NCBI GenBank assembly: GCA_002403095.1
Contig: DHHC01000033.1
Coordinates: 1 to 44,974, forward strand
Length of the DNA stretch: 44,974 nucleotides
Reading direction: 5' to 3'
From: Leptolinea sp. UBA4782
Lineage (GTDB): Bacteria; Chloroflexota; Anaerolineae; Anaerolineales; Anaerolineaceae
The translations under genes were made by a program, and so were the position numbers. The notes below the pieces were generated by a model. The model was not told the origin of the DNA and did no database searches. It was given only the letters and a program-made list of their open reading frames with translations. Of this stretch, positions 17,006 through 26,368 are shown in pieces (within the stretch, counting starts at the first letter, position 1; each line of letters starts with the position of its first letter).

Positions 17006-18469
17006 TTATCCTTTACTCCAGGAGCGCATCAGGCGGATGAAGAATTCCAGCATTTTTTCCAGCGCTTCCAGGCTGATGCGTTCATCAATCCCATGCAGGC
17101 GCTTCAACTCAGCCGAGTCTGCAACGTAAGGCGAAAAACGGTAAACCGCATCGCTGATGGGTGCATAGTGGCGCGAATCGGTAGCTGCCACCATCATGAA
17201 GGGCGCCACCGGCACGTTGTCGAAAGTGTTCTGGATGGCAGCCTGCAGCTGCGCGTAGAAGGGGATATCTGTCGGGGAAGACTTGACCGGGTTCCAGCAT
17301 GCAGTCAGCACCGGTTTGAACTTAACCCGCTCATCAGCCACCACCCGCTTGATATGCGACAGCACATCGTCCGTGGTTTGGCCGGGGAAAATGCGGAAGT
17401 TAACAAAGGCGGTAGCCTGGTGCGGCAGGATATTATCCTTAACCCCGCCAGAGATGACTGTCACCGCGGTGGTGGTCCGGATGGCAGCGGTAGTCTGTTC
17501 ACTGGCCTCCAGTTTCTTTCTGACCATGCCGCCAAACAGCCACAGGTTGGCAAAAGCCATGCGCAGGCTGAACGGCAGCAGGTGCGCTACAGAACGCATC
17601 ATTTTCTGCATGATCCCCAGATCCGCCGGCAGGGGGTTGGCTTCCAGTTTTGCCATGGCAGCGGATAGGATGCCGATGGCTGTCTGCGGCGGCGGGGTAG
17701 AGGCATGCCCGGGCTTGCCATCCACTTTAAATTCGACGGTCATGTACCCTTTCTCAGCCGCACCCACCAGCCCAATCGGTCCTTCAACGCCGGGCAGCGC
17801 ACCCACCAGGATATTGATTCCTTCATCCCACAGGGCACCCAGCTGGATCCCGCGTTCCTTTAACAAGGCGGCGATATGCCCTGCACCCTGGATTCCGCCC
17901 ACCTCTTCATCATGCCCGAAGGCCAAATAGATGGTGCGTTCCGGTTTCATGCCGCCTGCCAGCAGGGTCTCAACCGCATCCAGCACGCCTACCAGCTGGC
18001 ACTTCATGTCCAGCGATCCGCGCCCCCACAGGTAGCCGTCTGCCACTTCCCCGCCGAATGGCTGTCTGGTCCACTCATCCAGGGTAGAGGGGTCAACTGG
18101 AACCACATCCTGGTGGGCTGAAAAAAGCACCGGCTTGAGATCCGGGTTGCTGCCCTGCCAGGTGTATAGCAGGCCGTACTGGTTGACCTTTTCCAGGTGC
18201 AGCGACTGGTGTACCAGCGGATAGCTCTTCTTGAGGACCGCCTGCAGTTGTTCCAGGGTGTTGCCATCCGGGATGGTGCCTTCACCGTAAGAAATGGTCT
18301 GGCACTGGACCGCCTCAGAAAGGCTCTGCACGAACCGTTCAGCATTGACCCCAGGTAATAGCGCATCCGGCGCAACCCGGGGTTTCTCCCCAAAGGTGAA
18401 CGTGCGCACCAGCACCACGGCAATGATTACGATTATGGCTGCAATTACGACCCAGATGATCGTTTCCAT
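17006..18469 (-). CDS. M20 family metallopeptidase, membrane-anchored
   Basis: A 487-residue peptidase of the carboxypeptidase S/PM20D1 type. One N-terminal transmembrane segment (residues 4-22) suggests an anchored protein. Zinc-site motifs appear in order: SAHQDVVPVD, WGRGSLDMK, FGHDEEVGG (with the catalytic glutamates), and a late histidine in ATDSRHYAP. The dimerisation domain lies between about residues 225 and 360. Likely substrates are peptides or N-acyl amino acids. GGGAG lies upstream of the ATG. It is probably transcribed alone. Confidence 0.9.
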   Translation of the reverse strand: METIIWVVIAAIIVIIAVVLVRTFTFGEKPRVAPDALLPGVNAERFVQSLSEAVQCQTISYGEGTIPDGNTLEQLQAVLKKSYPLVHQSLHLEKVNQYGLLYTWQGSNPDLKPVLFSAHQDVVPVDPSTLDEWTRQPFGGEVADGYLWGRGSLDMKCQLVGVLDAVETLLAGGMKPERTIYLAFGHDEEVGGIQGAGHIAALLKERGIQLGALWDEGINILVGALPGVEGPIGLVGAAEKGYMTVEFKVDGKPGHASTPPPQTAIGILSAAMAKLEANPLPADLGIMQKMMRSVAHLLPFSLRMAFANLWLFGGMVRKKLEASEQTTAAIRTTTAVTVISGGVKDNILPHQATAFVNFRIFPGQTTDDVLSHIKRVVADERVKFKPVLTACWNPVKSSPTDIPFYAQLQAAIQNTFDNVPVAPFMMVAATDSRHYAPISDAVYRFSPYVADSAELKRLHGIDERISLEALEKMLEFFIRLMRSWSKG

Positions 18470-18548
18470 GGCTCTCTCCCTTAAATTACTTTTTCAATTT
18501 TAACACCGCCGCTTGCCTTGCCATGAGAAACGCGCCGACGCAACTGGG

Positions 18549-18575
18549 GAAAAATACCTCCAGGAGTTCTGGAGG
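18549..18575 (-). terminator. Terminator of the Lon-like gene (end of the pst unit)
   Basis: On the minus strand CCTCCAG, a five-base loop and CTGGAGG (18575-18557) are followed by TATTTTTCC. It lies 28 bases past the stop of the Lon-like gene. No comparable hairpin was seen between pstB and that gene. Confidence 0.75.
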
Positions 18576-18602
18576 GATTATACTTTCCTCTTGCAGCTAA
18601 CT

Positions 18603-20993
18603 TTATGGGTTGTTCTCGTCATTATTATTGTCGGCAGGCTTCTTTTCATCTTTTCCAAAGCGGATCAATGTTTTCCCTAACATTTCCAGCCGATTGTTAG
18701 CCCGTGCGAAGATCTCGCCGGCCGGAACGCCTGTCAGGACTTCGATGCCTTCCTCAATGGATGCAACCGACCAGAGATGGAATTTCCCTTCTTTAACCGC
18801 TGCGAGTACTTCGGCCTTCAACATCAGGTTGCTCTCGTTTGCCTTGGGTATCATGACACCCTGGCTGCCGGTCAGACCTTTCATCCTGCAGACCTCGAAG
18901 AAGCCTTCCACTTTCTCATTAACCCCGCCGATGGCCTGCACTTCGCCCTTCTGGTTAACCGACCCGGTAACAGCGATACCCTGGTTGATGGGTGCATCCG
19001 CCAGAGCAGACAGGATGGCATATAGCTCGGTGCTGGAGGCGCTGTCGCCATCCACACCGGAGTAATTCTGCTCAAACACCAGCCGGGCTGACAGGCTGAG
19101 GGGTTTATCCTGGGCGAAGCGTCCGGTCAGGTAGCCAGCCAGGATAAGCACACCCTTGGTGTGGGTAGGCCCGCCCATCTCTGCCTGTCGTTCGATATCC
19201 ACCACGCCCTCACGCCCCACCCCCACAGCTGCCGTGATGCGCGACGGGTGGCCGAAAGCCATATCACCCATGCCCATCACCGCCAGCCCGTTCACCTGCC
19301 CGGATTTTGAACCCTCCACATCGATCATCAGCACATTCCGGCGCGTCATTTCCTGCAGCCGCTCCTGGGTCAGGGCTGAGCGGTACTGGCGTTCTTCGAT
19401 TGCCCGCCGCACCTGTACTGCAGAAACCTGTTCCACCCCATCGGCAGAGGCATAATAGTTTGCCTCGCGGATGACATCGGTCAGTTCGCCAAACCGGGTC
19501 GAGAGCTTGGTCTGGTCATCCGCCAGACGAGAACCGTATTCGACCAGTTCCGCCAGGCCGGTACAATCCAGGTGTTTCAACTGGTTGTTTTCGCACACGC
19601 TGCTGACAAAAACAATGTAATCATGGATACTCTCGGGGGTGCGTTCCATGCGGCTGTCGAAGTCCGCTTTAACTTTGAAGAGCTCTGAAAAATCCTCGTC
19701 ATGAACCAGTAAAAGCTGGTAAAGCACCGGCTGTCCTATCAGGATGACCTTTACATCCAGGGGAACAGCTTCCGGTTGAAGTGAACGGGTCGAAAGCAGC
19801 CCCAGGCGTTCGCTGGCATCCTCGATCGTGATCTCACGATTGCGCAAAGCACGCTTCAGGCTGTCCCACGCCAGGGGAGCACGCAGCACATCATCAGCAG
19901 GCAGTACCAGGTAACCCCCGTTAGCCCGGTGCAGCGAGCCGCTGCGTACAAGGGTGAAATCAGTTACCAGGGTGCCGAACATAGCCTCATTTTCAATCCG
20001 ACCAAACAGGTTGGTGTAGGTTGGGTTCAACTCAATCACCACCGGCGCACCGTTTTGCGGATCATGTTCCACCAGTACGTTGATGGCATAACGGTTGAAA
20101 AAGCGGTCCTTCGCCGCAGCAGCCTGCAGGCTGCCATCGCCCTCTTCCTCACCACGGAACTGCCCGAGATGCTCCAGGATATCTTCCTGCACCTGGGTCA
20201 GGTAGGCGTCCACTTCATTTATATCTTTATATTTTTCCCGCAGCTCGTTCAGGATAATGCTGAAGGAGTACAGCGCCACCTGCCGGTCCAGTTTCACCAG
20301 TTCTTCATTGATTTTCTTTTCAATCCCTTTGGCCTGGCGGATGGCGGTTTCGATCTCAGCCTGCAGTACCTTCTGGCGCTGCATGATCTCGTCCCTTTCC
20401 GCCTGCGAAAGCTTGAGGAAATCCTCCTCCTTGAGAAGCTGATCATCCTTCAATGGCACGGTCATAAAGCCCATCGGCGTCTGCTGGATGACAAATCCCT
20501 GCTCGCGCGCTTTTTCTGACACCCGCGATTGCAGCTGCTCTTTTTGCATCTGCATCACCCGGGTGATCTCCTCGCGCTTATTGGCGTATTCCTCGCTGTC
20601 AAACGCCAGGCGGATTTCCTTACGCGCCCCTTCCAGTAAAGCCTTCATGTCGGTTTGGAACGCGCGAGCGGTGCCGGCCGGCAGCAGGATGGCGTTGGGG
20701 CGGGAAGGCTCCTGGAAGTTGTAGACATACACAACTTCGGCCGGTACGGGCTTGGTGCTGGCAAGTTCCTCCAGGAAACCTTTTACCGCGGTGGTCCGGC
20801 CGGTGCCGGGCAGGCCGCTGACATAGATATTGAAACCGAAGGAGGATATTCCCAGGCCAAATTGCAAGGCGCGCACCGCCCGTTCCTGCCCGATAATGGT
20901 CTTTCCGGGCGGGAGTTCAGCGCTGCTCGAACAAGGCAGGGAAGCAGGGTCGCAGATATTGCGTAATTTCTCCACAGGAAGTTCAGGAATCAT
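18603..20993 (-). CDS. Lon-like ATP-dependent protease (AAA_32 type)
   Basis: A 796-residue cytoplasmic protease with an N-terminal AAA region and a C-terminal Lon (S16) domain. The P-loop at 60-68 reads GLPGTGRTT, with Arg in the usual Lys position. A long helical, probably coiled-coil insert lies at about 120-290. The second ATPase part includes GYLVLPADDVLRAPLAWDSLKRAL. The catalytic dyad is S651 (VDGDSASS) and K694 (NEKVEGFF), with the 43-residue spacing of E. coli Lon. The C-terminus is acidic and low-complexity. GAGGA lies five bases before the ATG. It starts 77 bases after pstB with no terminator between, so it is probably co-transcribed with the phosphate transporter. Confidence 0.92.
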   Translation of the reverse strand: MIPELPVEKLRNICDPASLPCSSSAELPPGKTIIGQERAVRALQFGLGISSFGFNIYVSGLPGTGRTTAVKGFLEELASTKPVPAEVVYVYNFQEPSRPNAILLPAGTARAFQTDMKALLEGARKEIRLAFDSEEYANKREEITRVMQMQKEQLQSRVSEKAREQGFVIQQTPMGFMTVPLKDDQLLKEEDFLKLSQAERDEIMQRQKVLQAEIETAIRQAKGIEKKINEELVKLDRQVALYSFSIILNELREKYKDINEVDAYLTQVQEDILEHLGQFRGEEEGDGSLQAAAAKDRFFNRYAINVLVEHDPQNGAPVVIELNPTYTNLFGRIENEAMFGTLVTDFTLVRSGSLHRANGGYLVLPADDVLRAPLAWDSLKRALRNREITIEDASERLGLLSTRSLQPEAVPLDVKVILIGQPVLYQLLLVHDEDFSELFKVKADFDSRMERTPESIHDYIVFVSSVCENNQLKHLDCTGLAELVEYGSRLADDQTKLSTRFGELTDVIREANYYASADGVEQVSAVQVRRAIEERQYRSALTQERLQEMTRRNVLMIDVEGSKSGQVNGLAVMGMGDMAFGHPSRITAAVGVGREGVVDIERQAEMGGPTHTKGVLILAGYLTGRFAQDKPLSLSARLVFEQNYSGVDGDSASSTELYAILSALADAPINQGIAVTGSVNQKGEVQAIGGVNEKVEGFFEVCRMKGLTGSQGVMIPKANESNLMLKAEVLAAVKEGKFHLWSVASIEEGIEVLTGVPAGEIFARANNRLEMLGKTLIRFGKDEKKPADNNNDENNP

Positions 20994-21070
20994 GTTGTCC
21001 TCAATTCTCCAGTTTAAGTCTGGTTTGGAGCAGGAACTTGCAGCCCGCGTAAGACCCGAGCAGGTTCCAC

Positions 21071-21826
21071 TCAGCCAAAGCGCCCCATGATGTAATCCTG
21101 GGTTTTCTTTTTACGCGGTTTCATGAACATTTGCGTGCCATCGCCTTCCTCAACCAGTTCCCCTTGTAAAAAGAAAGCAGCATACTCTGCCAAACGGGCT
21201 GCCTGCTGGGTGTTGTGTGGCGCCAGGATCACAGTCAATTCATTCTTGAGATCCATCAGCAGCCCTTCAATCTTGGCGGTTGAAAGCGGGTCGAGGGCGG
21301 AGGTCGGTTCATCCAACATAAGCACTTCAGGTTTAAGCGCCAGGGTGCGGGCGATGCACAGGCGCTGCTGCTGCCCGCCCGAGAGGGCATTGGCAGGATC
21401 CTGCAGCCGGTCATACACCTCATCCCACAACGCAGCCTGCTTCAGGGCGGATTCCACCGCATTTTGAAGGACAGGCTTGCGGCGTTCGCCTGCCACCTCC
21501 AGCCCGTAGCTGACATTCTGGAAGATGGTCAGCGGCAGGGTCACCGGGCGGGAGAAGACCATTCCTATCTTGCGCCGCAAGCCGATCACATCGGTCTGGC
21601 GGTCAAGCAGGTTCACCCCATTCATGATCACGCTTCCGGACAGCTCCGCCACATCCCCTAGGTCATTCAACCGGTTGAGGGTGCGCAGCAGGGTAGACTT
21701 TCCGCCCCCGGCCGGGCCGAAGATGACAGTGATGGTCTTCTCCGGAATGGAAAGGTTGATATTCTTCAGGCTCTCAGCGCCGTCAGAATAACGCACCGTC
21801 AGGTTCTCAATGCAGATCTTGTCCAT
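21071..21826 (-). CDS. pstB: Phosphate ABC transporter ATP-binding protein
   Basis: A 251-residue ATPase that powers high-affinity phosphate uptake on the inner face of the membrane. Walker A is GPAGGGKST; the signature is LSGGQQQRLCIARTLAL; Walker B is VLMLDEPTSALDP; the switch histidine is in LAPHNTQQAARLA (the usual form is VTH). The length is normal for PstB. It starts three bases after pstA and is the last dedicated gene of pstSCAB. No phoU follows; a Lon-like protease occupies that place. Confidence 0.95.
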   Translation of the reverse strand: MDKICIENLTVRYSDGAESLKNINLSIPEKTITVIFGPAGGGKSTLLRTLNRLNDLGDVAELSGSVIMNGVNLLDRQTDVIGLRRKIGMVFSRPVTLPLTIFQNVSYGLEVAGERRKPVLQNAVESALKQAALWDEVYDRLQDPANALSGGQQQRLCIARTLALKPEVLMLDEPTSALDPLSTAKIEGLLMDLKNELTVILAPHNTQQAARLAEYAAFFLQGELVEEGDGTQMFMKPRKKKTQDYIMGRFG

Positions 21827-21829
21827 ACC

Positions 21830-22681
21830 TCACCACTGCCTTTTCTTGCGCGCCCGCGAGCGGATCAGGGTAGCAATCACATTCATACCCAGCACGAAAG
21901 CCAGCAGCACCAGGACCGTACCGTACTGGACTTGAACAGGCATACCCGGGATCTGGGTGGCAATGACAAACAGGTGGTACGGCAGCGCCATGGTCGGGTC
22001 GAGGGGCGTGTTGGGCAGCAGCGGCAGGAAGAAGGCTGCACCTGTGAACATGATCGGGGCTGTTTCGCCGGCAGCCCTCTCCAGCCCCAGGATGATGCCC
22101 GTGATGATGCCGGGGATAGATTGGGGCAGCACGATGCGCCAGATGGTCTGCCAGCGGCTGGCGCCCAGCGAAATGCTCACCACCCTGAAGCTGTTGGGAA
22201 CCGAGCGCAGGGCTTCTTCGGTTGTGCTGATGATCACAGGCAGGGTCATAATAGATAATGTCAGGGAAGCCGCCAGGATGCTGGTGCCAAACTTGAGGAA
22301 GATCACGAACATGCCCAGGCCGAACAGCCCGTACACAACCGAAGGGATACCGGCCAGGTTAATCATGGCAATGCGGATCAGGCGGGTTATGGTGTTATCC
22401 GGGGCATACTCCACCAGGTAAATGGCAGCTGCAATGCCGGGCGGAACTGAGAAAATGGCAGTGCCAATGGTCAGGTATACCGTTCCCAGGATGGCAGGCA
22501 GGATACCGCCCGCGCGCATGCCATCTTGCGGAAAGCTGGTAATGAAATCCCATGAAATGGCTGGTAGCCCCAGCACCAGGATGTAAATCACCAGCGCCAC
22601 GATCGGCAGAACCGTGATCGTGCTGAGTGCGATCAGCCCGGCAATGCCTATCTTTTGCTTGTTGCGGGGAGTCAGGATCAT
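21830..22681 (-). CDS. pstA: Phosphate ABC transporter permease PstA
   Basis: A 283-residue integral membrane protein with about six transmembrane segments. The inner-membrane permease loop is visible (VSISLGASRWQTIWRIVLPQSIPGIITGIILG). The conserved stretch ERAAGETAPIMFTGAAF is typical of PstA. Its ATG overlaps the pstC stop by four bases (ATGA), indicating translational coupling. It pairs with PstC to form the channel. Confidence 0.95.
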   Translation of the reverse strand: MILTPRNKQKIGIAGLIALSTITVLPIVALVIYILVLGLPAISWDFITSFPQDGMRAGGILPAILGTVYLTIGTAIFSVPPGIAAAIYLVEYAPDNTITRLIRIAMINLAGIPSVVYGLFGLGMFVIFLKFGTSILAASLTLSIMTLPVIISTTEEALRSVPNSFRVVSISLGASRWQTIWRIVLPQSIPGIITGIILGLERAAGETAPIMFTGAAFFLPLLPNTPLDPTMALPYHLFVIATQIPGMPVQVQYGTVLVLLAFVLGMNVIATLIRSRARKKRQW

Positions 22682-23589
22682 GAAAGCAGCCTTTCGGTGC
22701 GCTTCATGCGCCTGGAGGAAACCATGAAAGAGACCACGTTTATGACCAGGGAAAGGAAGAACAGGATGATCCCAACCAGGAAAAGCACCTGGTAATGGAT
22801 GCTGCCTTGCGCAACCTCACCCATCTCCGAGGCGATCGTGGCTGTCATGGTACGGATGGGCAGGAAGAAAGCATTCAAACCTTCCGGCAGCACCGGTGCA
22901 TTGCCGGTGACCATCATCACAGCCATAGTTTCACCGATCACCCTGCCGATACCCAGCATCACCGCCGTGATGATGCCTGAGCGGGCAGCCGGGACGGTTA
23001 CCCCCCAGATCGTCTGCCACTGGGTGGTGCCCAGCGCCTGTGCTCCTTCACGGTAAGTGCGCGGTACGGTATTGAGGGCATCTTCTGCCACTGAAACAAT
23101 GGTTGGGATGGCAGACCACCCCAGCAGCAGCGAACCGGTAAAGGCGGTCAGCCCGGTGGGAAGGTTAAGCGCCTGGCGCAGGAAGGGAGAAAGCACCAGG
23201 ATGCCGAAGAAGCCCAGCACCACCGAGGGCAGCCCGGCCAGCACTTCCACCAGGGGTTTTAAGATCTCCTTCGCCCAGGGGGGCGCCAGTTCAGAAATGA
23301 ACACGGCTGTCCCCACCCCCAGAGGGATGGCGATAACTGCTGCTCCGATGGTGACCGTGATCGACCCGAATAGCAGCGGCCAGATACTGTAGTAACCTTC
23401 GATTGGGTACCAGACCTCTCCAAACAGGCTGGAAAGGTCGACATTCTTGAATGCAGGCAGACCCTCACGCAGCAGGAAGAGGATGATCAGGGTGACGTAA
23501 AGGATCGAAACATACCCCGCCGCGCGGATGAAGAAGGTAATCAACCACTCCCCCAGCTTTATGGTACTGTTTGGGCGTGGATTCTTCAT
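22678..23589 (-). CDS. pstC: Phosphate ABC transporter permease PstC
   Basis: A 303-residue integral membrane protein with about six transmembrane segments. The permease loop reads REGAQALGTTQWQTIWGVTV and is followed by LGIGRVIGETMAVMMVTGN, as in PstC. AAGGTG lies six bases before the ATG, and the start overlaps the pstS stop by four bases, so synthesis is coupled to the binding protein. Confidence 0.95.
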   Translation of the reverse strand: MKNPRPNSTIKLGEWLITFFIRAAGYVSILYVTLIILFLLREGLPAFKNVDLSSLFGEVWYPIEGYYSIWPLLFGSITVTIGAAVIAIPLGVGTAVFISELAPPWAKEILKPLVEVLAGLPSVVLGFFGILVLSPFLRQALNLPTGLTAFTGSLLLGWSAIPTIVSVAEDALNTVPRTYREGAQALGTTQWQTIWGVTVPAARSGIITAVMLGIGRVIGETMAVMMVTGNAPVLPEGLNAFFLPIRTMTATIASEMGEVAQGSIHYQVLFLVGIILFFLSLVINVVSFMVSSRRMKRTERLLS

Positions 23590-24473
23590 TGATTCACCTT
23601 TACCGGCACAAACCCGAGCGAACGCACGATCTCCTGCGCTTCAGGGGAAAGAATCCACTCCAGGTAGGCCTTGATGGTGTCATTGGGCTCTCCGCGGGTG
23701 TACATGAACAGCTCGCGCGAAATGGGGTAGGCAGCGTTGTTGACTGTTTCAATGGAAGGCAGAATGGGTTCTTCGCCCGGAGCAGGGGCGATGGCCAGGG
23801 TTTTCACTTCATCCGTCACGTAACCCAGCCCGTCATACCCGATTGCGTTAGGGTTGTCACGCACCTCAGCAATAATGCCTTCTGATGAAGGTAACAACAA
23901 CGTCTTTGGCGAAAAGATGCTTTTATCTTCTTTATTCCCCAGCCGCACCACGGTTTCAAGGAAGTAAACATGCGTGCCCGAGTTGGTTTCGCGCGACAGG
24001 CACACAATCGGGCGGTCTTCTCCCCCCAGTTCACTCCAGTTGGTGTACTCGCCACGGTAAATGGCCGAGATTTGTTCCATGGTCAGGGCATCAACCGGGT
24101 TTTCACGGTTGACGATCACCGCAATGGCATCCTGTGCAACTATATATTGTTTTGGCTCAAATCCAAGGGATTGCGCCTGCCCGATTTCCTCTTCCGAAAT
24201 GATGCGAGAGGCATTGGCCAGGTCAACGGTATTGTTCATCAAGGCTGATATCCCGGTGCCGGTTCCGCCGCCGGTAACCGAGATCAAGATTTCTGGGTGG
24301 AGCTTCTGGTAAGCTTCTGCCCAGGCTAAAGCCAGGTTCACCATGGTATCGGAGCCCTTATTCTGGATGTTCGTACCGCTCCCGCCTGAACCGTCTGATG
24401 AATTGGAGGAGGAACCGCAGCCTGCCAGCAGCAAACCCAGGCAAACCAGGATAAGGAAAATGCGCTTGGACAT
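23586..24473 (-). CDS. pstS: Phosphate-binding lipoprotein PstS
   Basis: A 295-residue extracytoplasmic phosphate receptor. A lipoprotein signal ends at LLAGC, followed by a Ser/Gly-rich linker. Phosphate-site motifs include GSDTMVNLALAWAEAY, VTGGGTGTGISALMNN, SREENS-like SRETNSGTH and AIGYDGLGYV. It is the first gene of pstSCAB. No ribosome site is present, but TATAAT lies eight bases before the ATG, so the message may start at the start codon. No convincing Pho box was found, and no phoB/phoR lies in the window. Confidence 0.94.
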   Translation of the reverse strand: MSKRIFLILVCLGLLLAGCGSSSNSSDGSGGSGTNIQNKGSDTMVNLALAWAEAYQKLHPEILISVTGGGTGTGISALMNNTVDLANASRIISEEEIGQAQSLGFEPKQYIVAQDAIAVIVNRENPVDALTMEQISAIYRGEYTNWSELGGEDRPIVCLSRETNSGTHVYFLETVVRLGNKEDKSIFSPKTLLLPSSEGIIAEVRDNPNAIGYDGLGYVTDEVKTLAIAPAPGEEPILPSIETVNNAAYPISRELFMYTRGEPNDTIKAYLEWILSPEAQEIVRSLGFVPVKVNQ

Positions 24474-24481
24474 TTGACAAA

Positions 24482-24487
24482 ATTATA
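24482..24487 (-). promoter_or_regulatory. -10 hexamer of pstS, probable leaderless start
   Basis: A consensus TATAAT on the minus strand ends eight bases before the pstS ATG. The region 17 bases further upstream reads AGACGG, which is not a good -35. An activator may substitute for it, but no clear site is visible. Confidence 0.5.
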
Positions 24488-24591
24488 ACCCGAATGCATT
24501 ACAGCCGTCTAAAAAGGCTTACTGATGACAAAAATGGAAATTCACCAGATGATGGTATGATTGAGGTTCAAAATGCCAGGAGGAGGACTGT

Positions 24592-25101
24592 TTGGGAAAC
24601 GACCCGGTCATTATTTATACAGATGGCGCCTGTACGGGTAATCCTGGCCCGGGCGGGTACGCGGCAGTCATCCTGGAAAACGGCGGTCGGCGCGAGATGA
24701 GCGGCGGATTCCGCCTGACAACCAACAACCGCATGGAACTGCTGGCTGCCATTAAAGCCCTGCAAAGCCTGAAGCAGCCCAGCCGGGTGGTGCTGTATTC
24801 CGACTCGCAGTATCTGATCAAGAACTACAACGAAGGCAGCGTGAAGCGCTGGAAAGACAAAGGATGGATGCGCGACCGCAGGAACCCCGCCAAGAACAAG
24901 GACCTCTGGCAGCAGCTGCTGCGCCTGGTGGAGGTGCACGACGTAGACTTCAGGTGGGTGGAAGGCCATGCCGGCGATAAAGAGAACGAACGCTGCGACC
25001 GGCTCTCAGTGGCTGCTGCCCGCCGAAAAGGAAACCCTCCAGATGAAGTTTTCGAGAACGGTGAAAACGATATCCCTTTGCAGGCTGGTTTATTCGGGTA
25101 A
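24592..25101 (+). CDS. rnhA: Ribonuclease HI
   Basis: A 169-residue endonuclease that cuts the RNA strand of RNA-DNA hybrids. The catalytic carboxylates are D11 (YTDGACTGNPGPGG), E49 (NNRMELLA), D71 (YSDSQYL) and D136 (NERCDRLS), with H126 in EGHAGD. The start is TTG 24592, decided by AGGAGG at 24581-24586 five bases upstream. ATG 24573 is in another frame. About 20 residues beyond the usual core form an unremarkable C-terminal tail. It appears to be a single-gene unit diverging from pstS. Confidence 0.95.
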   Translation: MGNDPVIIYTDGACTGNPGPGGYAAVILENGGRREMSGGFRLTTNNRMELLAAIKALQSLKQPSRVVLYSDSQYLIKNYNEGSVKRWKDKGWMRDRRNPAKNKDLWQQLLRLVEVHDVDFRWVEGHAGDKENERCDRLSVAAARRKGNPPDEVFENGENDIPLQAGLFG

Positions 25102-25294
25102 CAGGGCGTCCTTGGCAACCCGCTTTACTTTCCTTTAGATTCGGAAAACCGCATTTAGCCCATCAATCCTTTTCTGTGGAAGGTTTCACCCATCCCATTC
25201 ATCACCCTGGCAGGACATGCCGCATCCTCATTGTGGTACGGTAAATGCACCTGTTTTTTAGTACAATAAGTCAGGCTGAAAAAGTGAGGTAATG

Positions 25295-26365
25295 ATGAAA
25301 CGCTGGTTTGCCATCCCGTTAATCGTGATGCTGCTGCTCCTGGCTGGCTGTAAGAAAGCCTCTGAAGAACCCAAAGCTGGTGAAACAGAAATCCCAGTAA
25401 CACAAGCCGCCACAGCCAGCCCTCTAACTGAAACGCCTGCCCCTGTCCTGCAGCCGATTTCACCTGCCAGCGCCAGTTTCATTCACACCAGTGCAAACCT
25501 GCAATATCCTTTTCCCTACCGGCTGCAATGGAGCCCGGACGGAAACCGCTTTGCAGCAGCTTCCAATGAAGGCTTCAGGGTGTATGATGCCTTCAGCCTG
25601 GAAGTGCTGAACGATGTCCAGATCAAACAGTACACCTTGCTGGACTTTTCACTGGCTGCCAACCTGTTTGCTGTGACCAACGATTGGCAGGTCATCGACC
25701 TGCTGGATATTGCCACCGGCAGCAAGGTACTGACTATTTCACCGCCCGAGATGTTCACTGTGGCATCATTTTCGCCGGACGGTCAGACCCTGCTGGTCAA
25801 TTCGGTCGATTTCTTTGCCATGGACCTGTGGAATACTGAAACCGGTAAATTCTTAACCCGCTTCATCGGATTTGAGACAGCTGCCCCGGTCTATTCCCTT
25901 CAATTTGCCGGCGGTAATTCAAGGGTGGTATTCCTCTCGCGCGGCAAGGTGCAGGTGATCGATGTCAACGACGGCGCACTTGGCGCAGAGCTTTTTCACG
26001 AAGATTTCGTGCAGGCCTTTGCCCTCTCCCCCGATCTGAAGGTCATCGCCACCAGCGCAGGCGCAACGGTTGGCAACACGTTTCAGCCGGTTATCCAGCT
26101 TTGGGATCCTGATTCCGGCACGAAGCTGGGCACCCTTTTGAGCGGAGACAAGATCTCAGCCGCACTGGCTTTTTCACCGGATGGGAGCATCCTGGCTTCC
26201 ACCAGCGAGGGTACCCTGACCCTTTGGGATACTGCAGCCTGGCAGCGCCTGGGGGATTGGACGGCGCACAACGATTACATCACCACCCTGGCATTTTCTC
26301 CCGATGGCAGCCGCTTGCTGACCGCTTCATCAGACGGTACGATTAACTTGTGGGTGGTACAATAA
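25295..26365 (+). CDS. WD40-repeat lipoprotein
   Basis: A 356-residue lipoprotein. The signal ends at LLLLAGC, so the mature protein should be lipid-anchored outside the membrane, after a Thr/Pro/Ala-rich linker of about 50 residues. From about residue 70, WD40-like blades follow. The clearest are FSPDGQTLLVNS...LWNTETG, FSPDGSILASTSEGTLTLWDT and FSPDGSRLLTASSDGTINLW. ATG 25295 is used because GAGG lies five bases upstream; ATG 25292 would be too close. It sits three bases before a histidine kinase gene, which suggests a sensing accessory role. That role is inferred from position only. Confidence 0.85.
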   Translation: MKRWFAIPLIVMLLLLAGCKKASEEPKAGETEIPVTQAATASPLTETPAPVLQPISPASASFIHTSANLQYPFPYRLQWSPDGNRFAAASNEGFRVYDAFSLEVLNDVQIKQYTLLDFSLAANLFAVTNDWQVIDLLDIATGSKVLTISPPEMFTVASFSPDGQTLLVNSVDFFAMDLWNTETGKFLTRFIGFETAAPVYSLQFAGGNSRVVFLSRGKVQVIDVNDGALGAELFHEDFVQAFALSPDLKVIATSAGATVGNTFQPVIQLWDPDSGTKLGTLLSGDKISAALAFSPDGSILASTSEGTLTLWDTAAWQRLGDWTAHNDYITTLAFSPDGSRLLTASSDGTINLWVVQ

Positions 26366-26368
26366 ATT

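Noticed and set aside
24505..24510. -35 box or Pho box upstream of pstS
   Set aside because: The hexamer at the right distance is AGACGG, and only half-site-like CTGTAAT sequence is seen nearby; this is not enough to call a Pho box.
25262..25267. TACAAT as promoter of the WD40 lipoprotein gene
   Set aside because: No -35 lies at a suitable distance and there is no extended -10; the hexamer alone is weak evidence.
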